A stretch of DNA of 41,960 nucleotides from Planctomycetaceae bacterium (GCA_021294835.1 JAJTDF010000019.1:1-41960); one strand, 5' to 3'; counted from the first letter of the stretch, positions 17,091 through 25,911 are shown. The notes: generated from the sequence alone by a model not told the origin. Program-made: numbers and translations.

Positions 17091-17744
17091 ATGCGTCTCA
17101 CACCGAGAACCATCGCCGACGCCATCCTGTCCGTGACGCTGGCCCTGACGCTGTCAGGGGCGGCGGCGTGTTCGCTGGCTGGCTGCTCGTCCCCCTCTTT
17201 GCAGGGACTGACGCCGGCCCAGTCGCTGGTGGAGGACCCGGGGCTGACCGGCGAGTGGGTGACCGAAGGACGAACCGTCACCCGCGTGACCATCAGCCCG
17301 GGGGCCGGCAGGAGCTACCGCGGCACACTGACGGTCGCCCATGACGGAGAGTTCAAGACCGGACTGGATGTGGAGATCCGGCTGACGGATATCGATTCCC
17401 AGCGCTATGCAGATCTGTACCTTGCCAAGGCCGAGCGCGACCGGCTCATCGGGCGATACGGCTTCCTGGTCCTTCCGGTGCATCAGTTCATGGCTCTGGA
17501 ACGCCAGGGGGACACTATCCGGGTCTGGACGTTCAACTCCGACTGGCTCAGGCGTGCCGCCGACGCTGAGCGGTTCCCCTGCGTCGGGCTCCCGCTCGGG
17601 GAGGGCGACGTGCCGGTGATCACCGCTGATGTCGACGCCATGCGGGCGTTTCTTGCACGTCGGGGACGGGATCCGGGAGCACGAGCCGATCCCCTGATCT
17701 TCCGCCGGGTCATCCCTGTCAGCCGCCCCGACTCCGGCGGCTGA
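17091..17744 (+). CDS. Hypothetical lipoprotein
   Basis: The 217-residue product has a lipoprotein signal peptide with the lipobox LAGC (acceptor Cys32), so it is predicted to be lipid-anchored at a membrane. The mature part is beta-rich (TGEWVTEG, VTRVTISPGAG, YRGTLTVAHDGEFKTGLDVEIRL, RYGFLVLPVHQFMAL), which suggests a small lipocalin-like or barrel fold, but I recognise no family. GGAGG precedes the ATG. It lies 58 bp after Hsp20 on the same strand and may be co-transcribed with it. Confidence 0.7.
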   Translation: MRLTPRTIADAILSVTLALTLSGAAACSLAGCSSPSLQGLTPAQSLVEDPGLTGEWVTEGRTVTRVTISPGAGRSYRGTLTVAHDGEFKTGLDVEIRLTDIDSQRYADLYLAKAERDRLIGRYGFLVLPVHQFMALERQGDTIRVWTFNSDWLRRAADAERFPCVGLPLGEGDVPVITADVDAMRAFLARRGRDPGARADPLIFRRVIPVSRPDSGG

Positions 17745-17861
17745 TCGGGCTTCTGTGGTGCTCGGCCGGCTCACCAGCCCGAGCGCACACGCGCTGATCC
17801 GGCACTGAGGTGTCACGCCCACACCGATCGCCAGCATCTCCCGGGCGAAGGCGGGACAAAC

Positions 17862-18527
17862 ATGACGACGCACTCCCATGCGCACTGCGAGCACTCCATC
17901 AGCATCCCCTCGGGGCCGTTCGCCCTTGACGGGGACTTGACGCTTCCGGACAACGCTCGAGGGATGGTGCTGTTTGTGCACGGCAGCGGAAGCAGCCGCC
18001 TCAGCCCGCGTAACAGATCCGTTGCCGGCCGGCTCAACCGCTCACGACTGGCGACTCTGCTGTTCGATCTGCTGTCCGAGCAAGAGGCCGAGGATCGGGA
18101 CAACATCTTTGACATCCAGCTGCTGGCCGACCGACTGAGCACTGCGACGGCGTGGGCGACCTCGTTGCCCGCACTCCATGGACTGCCCCTGGGGTACTTC
18201 GGCGCCAGCACCGGCGCCGCAGCGGCCCTGGCCGCCGCGAGCGGGCGGCGGGACATCAAGGCGGTGGTCTCGCGTGGCGGCCGGCCCGATCTGGCCGAGC
18301 ATTGGCTGCGACGGGTGACGGCCCCGACGCTGCTGATTGTCGGAGGCGACGACGCCGATGTACTCAACCTGAATCGGTGGGCGCTGGAGCGATTGCGCTG
18401 CCGAAAGCGACTGGAGGTGGTGCCTGGCGCGACGCATCTTTTTGAACAGCCCAGAGCGCTTGATCGCGTGGCCGGGCTTGCCGAGACCTGGTTTCTGGAT
18501 TGCCTTGCACCGGATGGTGACGCATGA
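17862..18527 (+). CDS. Alpha/beta hydrolase (dienelactone hydrolase-like)
   Basis: The 221-residue product is a compact alpha/beta hydrolase. It shows VLFVHGSGSSR (oxyanion hole), the nucleophile elbow GASTGAAAAL, a probable acid in VGGDDADV and the final His in GATHLFEQP. The fold matches the dienelactone hydrolase-like domain commonly linked to phosphoribosyltransferases. The stop overlaps the next start by 4 nt (ATGA). In Mycobacterium tuberculosis Rv0571c the two domains are fused and belong to the DosR regulon; here they are separate, hydrolase first. The substrate is unknown. Confidence 0.85.
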   Translation: MTTHSHAHCEHSISIPSGPFALDGDLTLPDNARGMVLFVHGSGSSRLSPRNRSVAGRLNRSRLATLLFDLLSEQEAEDRDNIFDIQLLADRLSTATAWATSLPALHGLPLGYFGASTGAAAALAAASGRRDIKAVVSRGGRPDLAEHWLRRVTAPTLLIVGGDDADVLNLNRWALERLRCRKRLEVVPGATHLFEQPRALDRVAGLAETWFLDCLAPDGDA

Positions 18528-19237
18528 GCTTCGTTCACTTCCAGGATCGGGAGCAGGCCGGATGGCGGTTGGGGGAAAGGCTCAAGGGGCTGCCCCTGAG
18601 CAGTCCGCTGGTGCTGGCTATCCCCCGAGGCGGAATCGACGTGGGGCTGCCGATCGCTCGCACACTGAACGCGGATCTGGACGTGGTGTTGGTCCGGAAG
18701 TTGCGGGCGCCCTTCCAGCCGGAACTGGCTCTGGGCGCGGTTTCGGAAAGCGGCGAGGTGTATCTCAATCAGCACGCCGCTGCGTTCACCGAGGCGGGCG
18801 ACAGCAGCCTGGAACGCGAACGGCAGTTCCAGCTGATCGAGCTTGAACGAAGACGCCGGCTGTTTCGCGCTGTGCGGCCGCAGGCCTCTCTCTCCGGCCG
18901 CAGCGTCATCATCACCGATGACGGCATCGCCACCGGGTCAACGATGATCGCCGCGCTGCACTTTGCCCGCTCGAGACATCCTGCGGAACTGATCGTGGCG
19001 GTTCCCGTAGCCCCGGAGGATCGCTTGGACGATATCCGGGGGTTGTGCGACCGGGTGGTGTGCCTCATCGTGCCCGATGACTTCTGGGCTGTCGGGCAGT
19101 TCTACCGGCATTTCGCCGAGGTCAGCGATGAGCATGTCGTCGCCGTGCTGCGAACCTGCGGCAGTCGCGACCGCAGGCATGCCCCGGAACGCTCATCGGC
19201 GAGCACAGAGTCTTTGCGCGAACCCAAGCGAAGCTGA
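18524..19237 (+). CDS. Phosphoribosyltransferase-family protein
   Basis: The 237-residue product is a type I PRTase. The PRPP-binding loop VIITDDGIATGSTM is intact. Upstream are LAIPRGGIDVGLPIA and DVVLVRKLRAP, typical of the subfamily found beside dienelactone hydrolases. The insertion AVSESGEVYLNQ is a family feature. The C-terminal 30 residues are basic and Ser-rich without a domain. It is coupled to the hydrolase by an ATGA overlap, so the two likely act together; whether the reaction concerns nucleobases or another PRPP acceptor is unknown. Confidence 0.88.
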   Translation: MSFVHFQDREQAGWRLGERLKGLPLSSPLVLAIPRGGIDVGLPIARTLNADLDVVLVRKLRAPFQPELALGAVSESGEVYLNQHAAAFTEAGDSSLERERQFQLIELERRRRLFRAVRPQASLSGRSVIITDDGIATGSTMIAALHFARSRHPAELIVAVPVAPEDRLDDIRGLCDRVVCLIVPDDFWAVGQFYRHFAEVSDEHVVAVLRTCGSRDRRHAPERSSASTESLREPKRS

Positions 19238-19456
19238 ACAGCGCGCACAACGCGCATCCGGCACCCGCCTCATTCCCGGTTGCCACAGTCCGCCGCCGCT
19301 CCATGCCCCCGAACAACCACGCACTCCAGCACGACCGTGCGGCCTCATGCGCACGACGGTTATGGGGGATGTTTCCGGCTTGCGGAATCGGGCGAGGCAT
19401 GGCATCCTCAGTGACGTGCACTCCAGCACACGACGTAACGCCTGAGGAGAACAGCG

Positions 19457-20353
19457 ATGACCCGCTCGATTCGACTGCTCACCGTTGCCGCTCTGGGAAC
19501 TGTGGCGGCGGAAGCCTCGACCACCTCAGGACAGGTGCTGGGTCGGCATCATCTGACATGGTGGGATGATCCGATGGCGGGCGTGCTGGTCACCATTCGC
19601 AACGCGCCGGCCCCGACTCCCAACGCCGTGCCCCTGTTCCACATGGACGAATGGCACCTGGATCAGCCGTCGACCACGCTGTGGTACAACGGCGGCGCCA
19701 TCGCGGGCCTGCCCAGCAATCCCTTCAACGCCGCCAACCGCAACGGCATGACCGCGGGAAGCGTCATCGTGCCGGTGGCGGGATCCGAAGCGTTTGTGTA
19801 CCAGATCACGAACGTGAACTACTTCAACGGCAATGGCCCGCCCCCGTTCCAGGCACCGCCGTTCAGCTTCACCGGCGGCCCCGGCCCCGGCCAGAACGAC
19901 CTCTCGGGCATCAACATCGTCGACACGCACGGAGCTCTGCAACTGACGCCGCCCGCTGCGGGCAGCCAGTTCATGGCTTCGAGCAACCTCGTTGCCGGAC
20001 GCATCCTCGATCTCACTCCCGGTTCCCTGGGCATACCTGCCAGCCAAGATTGGGACTTCAATTCCTACACCGGCCCAGGGAACTGGGAGTGGGACATCGA
20101 CACAGCGGGCATCGGCGCCTCGATTGGCCTGACCCCGATCGTGTTCGGCTTCGCCATGCCGGGAAACTGGCGTGATGCTGTGAACATGGGACACGTTCAC
20201 AGCTGGACGGTGCCGCCAGGCGGCGTTCCGACGCAGGTCAACGTCGCCGGCCCTGTGCTCGGCTTCTCCGGTCCGGTGATCCCGACTCCGTCAGTCGGCG
20301 CAGCCGTGCTGTCCGGTGCCGCACTCCTCGCCTCCCGTCGTCGCCGACGCTGA
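19457..20353 (+). CDS. Secreted protein with PEP-CTERM-like sorting tail
   Basis: The 298-residue product has a signal peptide (residues 1-25) and a C-terminal tripartite tail: PTPS, a hydrophobic helix GAAVLSGAALLA and then SRRRRRR. This is the exosortase-type sorting tail common in Phycisphaerae. The mature part is rich in Gly, Pro, Asn and Trp, and I recognise no enzyme domain in it. TGAGGAG precedes the ATG by 7 nt. It is co-directional with the PRTase gene but 219 bp away, and converges on the 20674-21165 gene. Confidence 0.75.
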   Translation: MTRSIRLLTVAALGTVAAEASTTSGQVLGRHHLTWWDDPMAGVLVTIRNAPAPTPNAVPLFHMDEWHLDQPSTTLWYNGGAIAGLPSNPFNAANRNGMTAGSVIVPVAGSEAFVYQITNVNYFNGNGPPPFQAPPFSFTGGPGPGQNDLSGINIVDTHGALQLTPPAAGSQFMASSNLVAGRILDLTPGSLGIPASQDWDFNSYTGPGNWEWDIDTAGIGASIGLTPIVFGFAMPGNWRDAVNMGHVHSWTVPPGGVPTQVNVAGPVLGFSGPVIPTPSVGAAVLSGAALLASRRRRR

Positions 20354-20673
20354 CGTTCACCCACCGAGCCCCATACGGGCGTTCAAGCATCTTCGCACAG
20401 GCACTCAACCGCACACAGCAAAGCCTCAGAGCGGCGGGTGGCCTGGCGGGTTTCCAGCAGCCGATCCACGACCCGGAAGAGCCTTCGCACCATCGATGTC
20501 CTGGCCATCTCCTGCCCCGCCCTCCTGCCCCCCTTCTTGTCCCCCTGCCCACTCCGGACGGCCGCACACGGGCATGCCCTTCGACTCGGTCTGGTCGATC
20601 ACTGATCGACCCGCCTCTCCGCCTTCCCCACGCTCGATGACCCGTCTTTGCATCCGAAGATCGCCACCAGCCG
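20354..20673. other. Intergenic region between convergent genes
   Basis: 320 bp. The minus strand of about 20514-20554 has repeated G-runs (G-quadruplex type), and a 19-bp palindrome lies at 20593-20611. No gene is supported. Confidence 0.45.
20593..20611. repeat. 19-bp palindrome between convergent genes
   Basis: GGTCGATCA-C-TGATCGACC is a perfect inverted repeat with a single central base. It could be a bidirectional terminator stem (no T-tract) or a protein-binding site. Confidence 0.5.
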
Positions 20674-21165
20674 TCAGGCTCGCGTTCCGCCCAGCGGATC
20701 AAGCACCTCCAGCACCGCCGGGTGACGCATCAGTTCTGCGAGCGTCAGCTTCGCGAACTCTCCGTCACGAATCGCAATCGCCTCCGCGTCCGCACCGAGT
20801 TCCTTGCGCAGCATGCCGATGAAGCGCGCGGGCCCGAACAGAGTCGTGCGGGGCATCTTCCGAGCCCGGCGGGCGTCGGCCAGCCAAGCCCGTAGCTCTC
20901 TCGCGAAACGGCGATCCTCCTCGTCATCAGCATGCTCAACCGCCACCGCGTGCGGCGCTGCATGAGCGCCCGAGGCGGCAACCGCTCCGGCTCGCTCCGC
21001 ACCGCCAAGCAGCGACGGCCGCCCGCGCTGCAACTCGGGTGCATGCCCGCCGCCCACTGACTTCAACCTTTCCATCCACGCCTTGCCGTCGCCGGACGCA
21101 TGGCAGGCATACACCGTCGCCGCGCGCCGGTCGGCGATCACGATCCACTGGAGTTGTTCGTTCAT
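20674..21165 (-). CDS. Host-attachment family (baeRF-type) protein
   Basis: The 163-residue product opens WIVIADRRAATVYACHASG, the first strand of the host-attachment/baeRF family, which is related to the archaeal-eukaryotic release factor fold and often linked to ribosome rescue or hibernation. A C-terminal part with FARELRAWLADARRARKM, FGPARFIGMLRKEL and LAELMRHPAVLEVL fits the usual FIGxLRxxL-type motif. The middle (residues 40-85) is a low-complexity Ala/His-rich linker. Location in a stress cluster supports a translation-stress role, by inference. ATG 21165 is taken over an upstream start at 21192. Confidence 0.75.
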   Translation of the reverse strand: MNEQLQWIVIADRRAATVYACHASGDGKAWMERLKSVGGGHAPELQRGRPSLLGGAERAGAVAASGAHAAPHAVAVEHADDEEDRRFARELRAWLADARRARKMPRTTLFGPARFIGMLRKELGADAEAIAIRDGEFAKLTLAELMRHPAVLEVLDPLGGTRA

Positions 21166-21287
21166 GGCTGCCTCTCTTTGACTGCTGAACACGAAGTCGA
21201 CACCCGCCCGCAGCGATCGACCCCGACCCGCCGCCCACCTGGGGGACGTGACCGCCGGCTTCCACCGACACAGCAGCCACCGCAGCG

Positions 21288-21608
21288 CTACAGCCCGGGA
21301 ACCGCGGCCTTCTCGCGAAGTCCTCGAGACTTGACCTGCAGTTCCAGCGGTTGGCCCTGCCTGCTCTCCAACGCCGCAGAGGCGCGAACCTCCTGCTCAG
21401 CCACAAGCCAGTCGGATACTTCGTCCCCACACCCCCCTTGTCGACAGCGATCACTGAACAGCTCAAAGGCCCGTGCTGCGATGCGATGGTGAAGGGCTGA
21501 TGCGGCGTCGACCGCCGGCCCGGCTGCCGGGGCAGCGGGATGAACAAGCTGCCCGTCATCCGACGGGCGGCTGCGAACCAGAGCTGTCTGTCCTGATGCT
21601 GAATTCAT
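21288..21608 (-). CDS. DUF2934 protein
   Basis: The 106-residue product contains a DUF2934 motif, HHRIAARAFELF followed by EVSDWLVAEQEV, near residues 40-75. These short helical proteins are frequent in USP/Hsp20/CBS stress clusters; no activity is known. The flanks are Ala/Pro-rich and disordered-looking. AAGGAG lies 6 nt before the ATG. It follows the CBS gene by 51 bp on the same strand. Confidence 0.75.
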   Translation of the reverse strand: MNSASGQTALVRSRPSDDGQLVHPAAPAAGPAVDAASALHHRIAARAFELFSDRCRQGGCGDEVSDWLVAEQEVRASAALESRQGQPLELQVKSRGLREKAAVPGL

Positions 21609-21659
21609 GGAAGGCTCCTTCAGGAAATAGGCCAGACCGCCAAGTGCGGCAGGGCCAGA

Positions 21660-22127
21660 TCATGGTCGCGCCAGCGCGTCGAGCAGATCCATCGTGGGGA
21701 TGATGCCGATCGGAAGGCCGCCGTCATCGGCGACAACAACCCGGTGCACGCGGCGTTCCACCATCAGTCTGGCGACACCGCCGACCGACAGTTCCGGCGA
21801 CACCATCAGCGGATCCTCAGTCATGAAGTCCTCGACACAGACCACGGACGCAGGAATGACCTCGCTGGACTCCTCGTCGCCCTGCTCCTGCAGGATCTCG
21901 AACAGATAAGCCGGGGCAAGGTCATCGGTCCCGGCGGAGCAGCGTCGTATCAGGTCGGTCTTGGTGACGATGCCGATCACCTTACCCTGAGCGTCGGTCA
22001 CGGCAACACCAAAGATTTCGTGTTCCTCCAGAATGCGTGCCACCTCGCGAACAGTCGCCGATGGCCTGATGCAGACCGGATCAGCCGCCATCACGTCCTT
22101 GGCCTTCAGTTCGGCTTTCACAAGCAT
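21660..22127 (-). CDS. Two-CBS-domain protein
   Basis: The 155-residue product consists of a Bateman module. CBS1 opens AKDVMAADPVCIRPSATVREVARIL and contains GIVTKTDLI; CBS2 opens VEDFMTEDPLMVSPELSVGGVARLM and ends GIIPTMDLLDAL. Such stand-alone pairs bind adenine nucleotides; Hrp1 of the mycobacterial DosR regulon is of this type. Between the domains is a short acidic loop (QEQGDEESSE). AGGAG precedes the ATG. Two ATCATGCA octamers lie upstream (22198-22205 and 22252-22259). Confidence 0.92.
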   Translation of the reverse strand: MLVKAELKAKDVMAADPVCIRPSATVREVARILEEHEIFGVAVTDAQGKVIGIVTKTDLIRRCSAGTDDLAPAYLFEILQEQGDEESSEVIPASVVCVEDFMTEDPLMVSPELSVGGVARLMVERRVHRVVVADDGGLPIGIIPTMDLLDALARP

Positions 22128-22250
22128 GGCTTGCTCCTCACAGCGGCCCGTCTGCCGGCGCTACGGCCCCTGGATCCCTCCCTTGTCCAGCCTCGGATCA
22201 TGCATCAGCCAACGACCGGTGAGCCCCTTAAGCACCACATCGCTCACGTG

Positions 22251-22267
22251 CATCATGCAGCATGATG
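22251..22267. promoter_or_regulatory. 17-bp palindrome, candidate operator
   Basis: CATCATGC-A-GCATGATG is a perfect inverted repeat, 124 bp upstream of the CBS gene. It shares TGCATCATG, in reverse, with the repeat upstream of the USP gene. Confidence 0.45.
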
Positions 22268-22589
22268 GACGCTGTCCCAATACGGAGAATTCCCGCATCA
22301 GACCGCCAGATCGACGCATCCGAGCCTCTTCTCCGGCAAACGCTCTACAATGAAGCGGAAGCGCTGGAAGATGGTTGCAGCGCTGGGTTGACTGGCTGAC
22401 GGTCAGACGGTCACTGGGCCGGGTGGGTATCAGGCTGGGTACGCTTCCCACGGGGATCGGTTCGCTTTCAGTCCCCACTCGCGACCGCTTTTTCGGCGAG
22501 CAGGCCTGATCTTCCGGCGCTGTTCTGCGATCGTTTGTCGGGGAGAGGCTTGACAAATCAATGATCTGCCCGGGCATTTCTCCTGGAAT

Positions 22590-22610
22590 GTTGTACACTT
22601 CAAATACAAC
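22590..22610. promoter_or_regulatory. Inverted repeat over histidine kinase -10
   Basis: GTTGTA-N9-TACAAC overlaps a TACACT -10 candidate (22594-22599), just before the kinase ribosome site. The string GTTGTACACTT also occurs in the PadR promoter (30658-30668). Confidence 0.4.
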
Positions 22611-22621
22611 GTGGAGTCCTC

Positions 22622-25087
22622 GTGGTTTATCAGGGTACAAACCGCAACCGCTCCGCCGCCCGCAAGCGAGCTGACACTCTGCATGTTGTCGGAGGGCGAT
22701 CCACCCCGCGGGCGGCATCGGGTTCGCCGACGCCGGTCCGCAGCCTGCAGGACAGTCCGGGCCTTCGCGCACTGATTTCAGACATGCCCTCGGCAATCGC
22801 GTTGTTTGACCGCGACCTCAAGTGTCTGGCCGCCAGCGAAGGCTGGCTGATTGCATATGCAGAGAAGCCGGTCGATTCGCCCGGAAGACGCCGGCGGATC
22901 GACTCCGAGCTCTCTGTCCCCGACCGCTGGCGTGATGCATACGCCCGCTGCCTCGCCGGCGAGACCGCGGAGGTTGAGGAGGACTCACCTGTTGGACAAG
23001 ACGGCCGGATTCGACGCATGCGTCTCACGTTCCGACCTTGGCACGACACGGCCAACTGCGTGGGTGGGGGCATCGTCATGAGTGAAGAAGTGACCGACCT
23101 CGGAGCAGCCATCACGGCGACATGGGACCGGGACCGGCAGCTCACCGCTGAGCTGGCGGTTCTTCGGAGACTGCAGCGCATCGCCCCCGCGCTGGTCCGC
23201 AATCCCGATCTTTCCGGACTGGCCCAGGAAGTGGTGAACGCTGCGGTGACGCTCACCGGGGCAGACGCGGGCACCCTTCAATTGGTCGATGAGCACACCG
23301 GCGACCTGCGATTGACCGCCCATGTCGGTTTCGGTACTCGCTTTCTGAACACCTTGTCGACAGTGCCGCGCGGACAGCCGGTGTGCAGCGTGGCGCTCTT
23401 CCGCCGGACCCGCGTGATCGTCGAGGACGTGTCGACGTGCGCTTTCCTGGAAGGCACCGCTGCGCTGGAGGCCATGCTGCAGGCCGGCATTCGGGCAGTC
23501 TGCTCGACGCCGCTGGTCACCTGTTCCGGCGACCTGATCGGCACCGTCTCGACCCAGTTCAGAGAACCGCATGTCTTCAGCGACGGACAACTGCGGGCTC
23601 TTGATCTGCTGGCGCATCAGGGAGCGGACATGGTGGCGCAGTCCCGCGCGCAACTGGAGCTGCGCACACAGCGGGACCATCTCCAGAGCATTCTCGCCAC
23701 CGCTGTGGACGCCATCATCACGATCGACAATGCCGGGGTGATCCAGTCGGTCAACCCATCGGCCGAACGCATGTTCGGTTACACGGCGGCCGAGATGGTC
23801 GGACAGCAGGTGTCCATGCTCATGCCGGAGCTGGACCGCAGTCTGCACGACGGCTTCCTCACGAAGCGTTTTCACTCAGGCATGCCGCACATCATCACCA
23901 CCGGGCGGGAACTGCCGGCGCGACGCAAGGATGGATCGCTCTTCCCGGCGGAACTGGCCATCGGCCGAAACGACCGGCAGAACAGCATCACCGGCTTCAT
24001 CCGCGACATCTCCGCCCGCAAGCTGGCTGAGGACCGGCTGCGGGAATCGGAACGCCTGGTCGGGATCGGCACGCTCGCCGCCGGGCTCGGCCATGACATG
24101 AACAACATGCTCCTGCCGGTACGGGCCCGGCTCAACGCACTGAGTTCAGAAACCAACCGGATGTCCGCTCAGGGCTCACAGAACCTGACCGCCATCACCA
24201 AGCACATCGCGTATCTGCAGGAACTCGCCGATGGGCTGCACTTTCTGGCCATGGACCCGGAGCAGACCGATCATCGGCAAATGACCACGGATCTGGCGGC
24301 ATGGTGGCGCCACACCCGCTCTGTGCTGACCAAAGCCCTGCCAAGGCATGTGAAACTGCATGTGAGCATTCCCAGGGCTCTACCGCTGGTCGGAGTCGCT
24401 CCCCACAGCCTGACTCAGGCGATGCTCAATCTCCTGGTCAACGCGGCTGATGCGATGGCCAGCGGTCCGCCGGATCGTTCGCCGAAGATCGCCCTGACCG
24501 CCGCGATGCTGCCCCCCCATCGTGTGCGGCTGAGCGTTTCGGACAACGGCTGCGGCATGACCGAGGAGACCCGACGACACGCCTTTGACATGTTCTTCAC
24601 CACCAAGCCCCGAGGGCTCGGCACAGGTCTTGGGCTTGCGCTCGTCCGGCGAATCGCCGAGCAGCCCGGCGGTCAGGTCCACATCGACTCGCGATTGGAC
24701 CATGGCACCACAGTCACGATGAGCCTTCCGGCAGTCGCCGTGAACGAGCGCCCCGCCTTGCGCATGCAGGCGATTCTGTCGGTGCGTGACGGTCGGACAG
24801 CGTCGGTCATCCGACATCTGCTCGAGGGGGCGGGCATGGACGTCTCCACGGCGGATGCACCGGGCGACGCCGACGTGTGGATCGTCGAGCCCGACGAGCT
24901 GACGCTCCGTGCGGCCCGCACATGGAAGGCCCGAAAGGGCGTCAATGGCCGGCTGGTCACGCTGGGCCTGCCGCGCACCGATGTCGAACACGCCGACTGG
25001 CGCGATCTCTCACCTCTCACGATTCCCGATCCGAATGATCTGGTGGGCCTGAGATCGGTTCTCACCATCGCATCAAGTTCAGGCTGA
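22622..25087 (+). CDS. PAS-GAF-PAS sensor histidine kinase
   Basis: The 821-residue product is a soluble hybrid-like kinase with no membrane segment. In order: a PAS-like domain (about 48-160), GAF (190-340), a PAS/PAC domain (350-475, with AVDAIITIDNAGVIQSVNPS), a phospho-acceptor helix with His491 in GLGHDMNNM, then an ATPase domain with N607 (NLLVNAADA), DNGCGM, FFTTK and GLGTGLGLAL. The last 105 residues resemble a receiver but lack the acidic pocket and phospho-Asp. GTG 22622 is chosen because GGAG lies 6 nt upstream. It is 17 nt before its probable partner regulator. GAF plus NarL partner recalls DosS/DosR; the signal sensed is unknown. Confidence 0.9.
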   Translation: MVYQGTNRNRSAARKRADTLHVVGGRSTPRAASGSPTPVRSLQDSPGLRALISDMPSAIALFDRDLKCLAASEGWLIAYAEKPVDSPGRRRRIDSELSVPDRWRDAYARCLAGETAEVEEDSPVGQDGRIRRMRLTFRPWHDTANCVGGGIVMSEEVTDLGAAITATWDRDRQLTAELAVLRRLQRIAPALVRNPDLSGLAQEVVNAAVTLTGADAGTLQLVDEHTGDLRLTAHVGFGTRFLNTLSTVPRGQPVCSVALFRRTRVIVEDVSTCAFLEGTAALEAMLQAGIRAVCSTPLVTCSGDLIGTVSTQFREPHVFSDGQLRALDLLAHQGADMVAQSRAQLELRTQRDHLQSILATAVDAIITIDNAGVIQSVNPSAERMFGYTAAEMVGQQVSMLMPELDRSLHDGFLTKRFHSGMPHIITTGRELPARRKDGSLFPAELAIGRNDRQNSITGFIRDISARKLAEDRLRESERLVGIGTLAAGLGHDMNNMLLPVRARLNALSSETNRMSAQGSQNLTAITKHIAYLQELADGLHFLAMDPEQTDHRQMTTDLAAWWRHTRSVLTKALPRHVKLHVSIPRALPLVGVAPHSLTQAMLNLLVNAADAMASGPPDRSPKIALTAAMLPPHRVRLSVSDNGCGMTEETRRHAFDMFFTTKPRGLGTGLGLALVRRIAEQPGGQVHIDSRLDHGTTVTMSLPAVAVNERPALRMQAILSVRDGRTASVIRHLLEGAGMDVSTADAPGDADVWIVEPDELTLRAARTWKARKGVNGRLVTLGLPRTDVEHADWRDLSPLTIPDPNDLVGLRSVLTIASSSG

Positions 25088-25104
25088 TTGATAAGCGAGC
25101 ACTT

Positions 25105-25908
25105 ATGTCTACTCCATCACAGAGCAACGCCATTCTCTCCCCCACTCCCGCCGCGCCCTGCAGGGGACACCCCGATGCCCACATCCTGCCGCGCGTCGAG
25201 GCCAGACGCGGAGCCGTTGTCAACGTGCTGTGCGTCGATGACCACGCCGTGCTCGTGGAAGGACTCAAGGTCCTGTTCGATGCGGACACGCACGTCCGCA
25301 TTGTCGGGCGGCTCCCCTCCGGCGAGCAACTGCTGGAGGAGGTCGACCGCATCCACCCTGACGTTGTCCTTCTGGACATCGAGATGCCCGGGCCTGACGT
25401 CTTCGAACTGGCCGACCGCCTCCGGCACCTGAATCCGTCAGTGCGCATTCTCTTCCTCAGCGCCCACGTCCGCGACGGCTATCTCGCCGCCGCGTACAAG
25501 TGCGGTGCGTCGGGGTACTTCGCCAAGGGCGACGATCTCAATGACATCGTTCGCGGCATCCTGGAGGCCGCTCGAAGCGAATCGGGCACCTTCGTGATGG
25601 GCGCCAAAGTACGGGAACGCTGTGTCGCCAGCGGGCTTTCGGCAAATGGGCGGCCGAACACCGCGCACCACGCCCGCCCGCACGCAGAGGTTCAGTTCAA
25701 GACGCCGCTGGAGTCGCTGTCGGCCCGCGAGATCGAAGTGCTTCGACTCATCGGCAAAGGACTCTCCCGGACCGAGATCGCCGGCGAGCTTTCGCGAAGC
25801 GCCAAGACCATCGACGGGCATCAGGAGCGGATGATGAAGAAACTGCGGATCCAGTCCCGGTCGGAGCTGATGCGGTTCGCCATCCGCGAGGGCCTCGCAC
25901 AGGCCTGA
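25105..25908 (+). CDS. NarL/FixJ-type response regulator
   Basis: The 267-residue product has a receiver domain (about 38-160: CVDDHAVLVEG, phospho-Asp91 in VVLLDIEMPG, FLSAHV, and K in GYFAKGDD) and a LuxR-type DNA-binding domain (LSAREIEVLRLIGKGLSRTE then SAKTIDGHQERMMKKL). A linker of about 40 residues separates them, and the first 37 residues are low complexity. It lies 17 nt after the kinase, so the pair is an operon. Like DosR it probably activates genes as a dimer on palindromes; the USP and CBS genes are candidate targets by inference. Confidence 0.93.
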   Translation: MSTPSQSNAILSPTPAAPCRGHPDAHILPRVEARRGAVVNVLCVDDHAVLVEGLKVLFDADTHVRIVGRLPSGEQLLEEVDRIHPDVVLLDIEMPGPDVFELADRLRHLNPSVRILFLSAHVRDGYLAAAYKCGASGYFAKGDDLNDIVRGILEAARSESGTFVMGAKVRERCVASGLSANGRPNTAHHARPHAEVQFKTPLESLSAREIEVLRLIGKGLSRTEIAGELSRSAKTIDGHQERMMKKLRIQSRSELMRFAIREGLAQA

Positions 25909-25911
25909 CGT

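Larger units (their letters stand above)
22128..22621. other. Divergent intergenic region, CBS gene and histidine kinase
   Basis: 494 bp that must hold both promoters. It contains a 17-bp palindrome, a second ATCATGCA site, a TTGACA at 22550-22555 without a good -10, and an inverted repeat over a TACACT -10 just before the kinase. Open frames here look spurious. Confidence 0.5.

Noticed and set aside
22161..22796. Minus-strand frame between the CBS gene and the kinase
   Set aside because: It overlaps the kinase start and both candidate promoters, and has no recognisable protein pattern.
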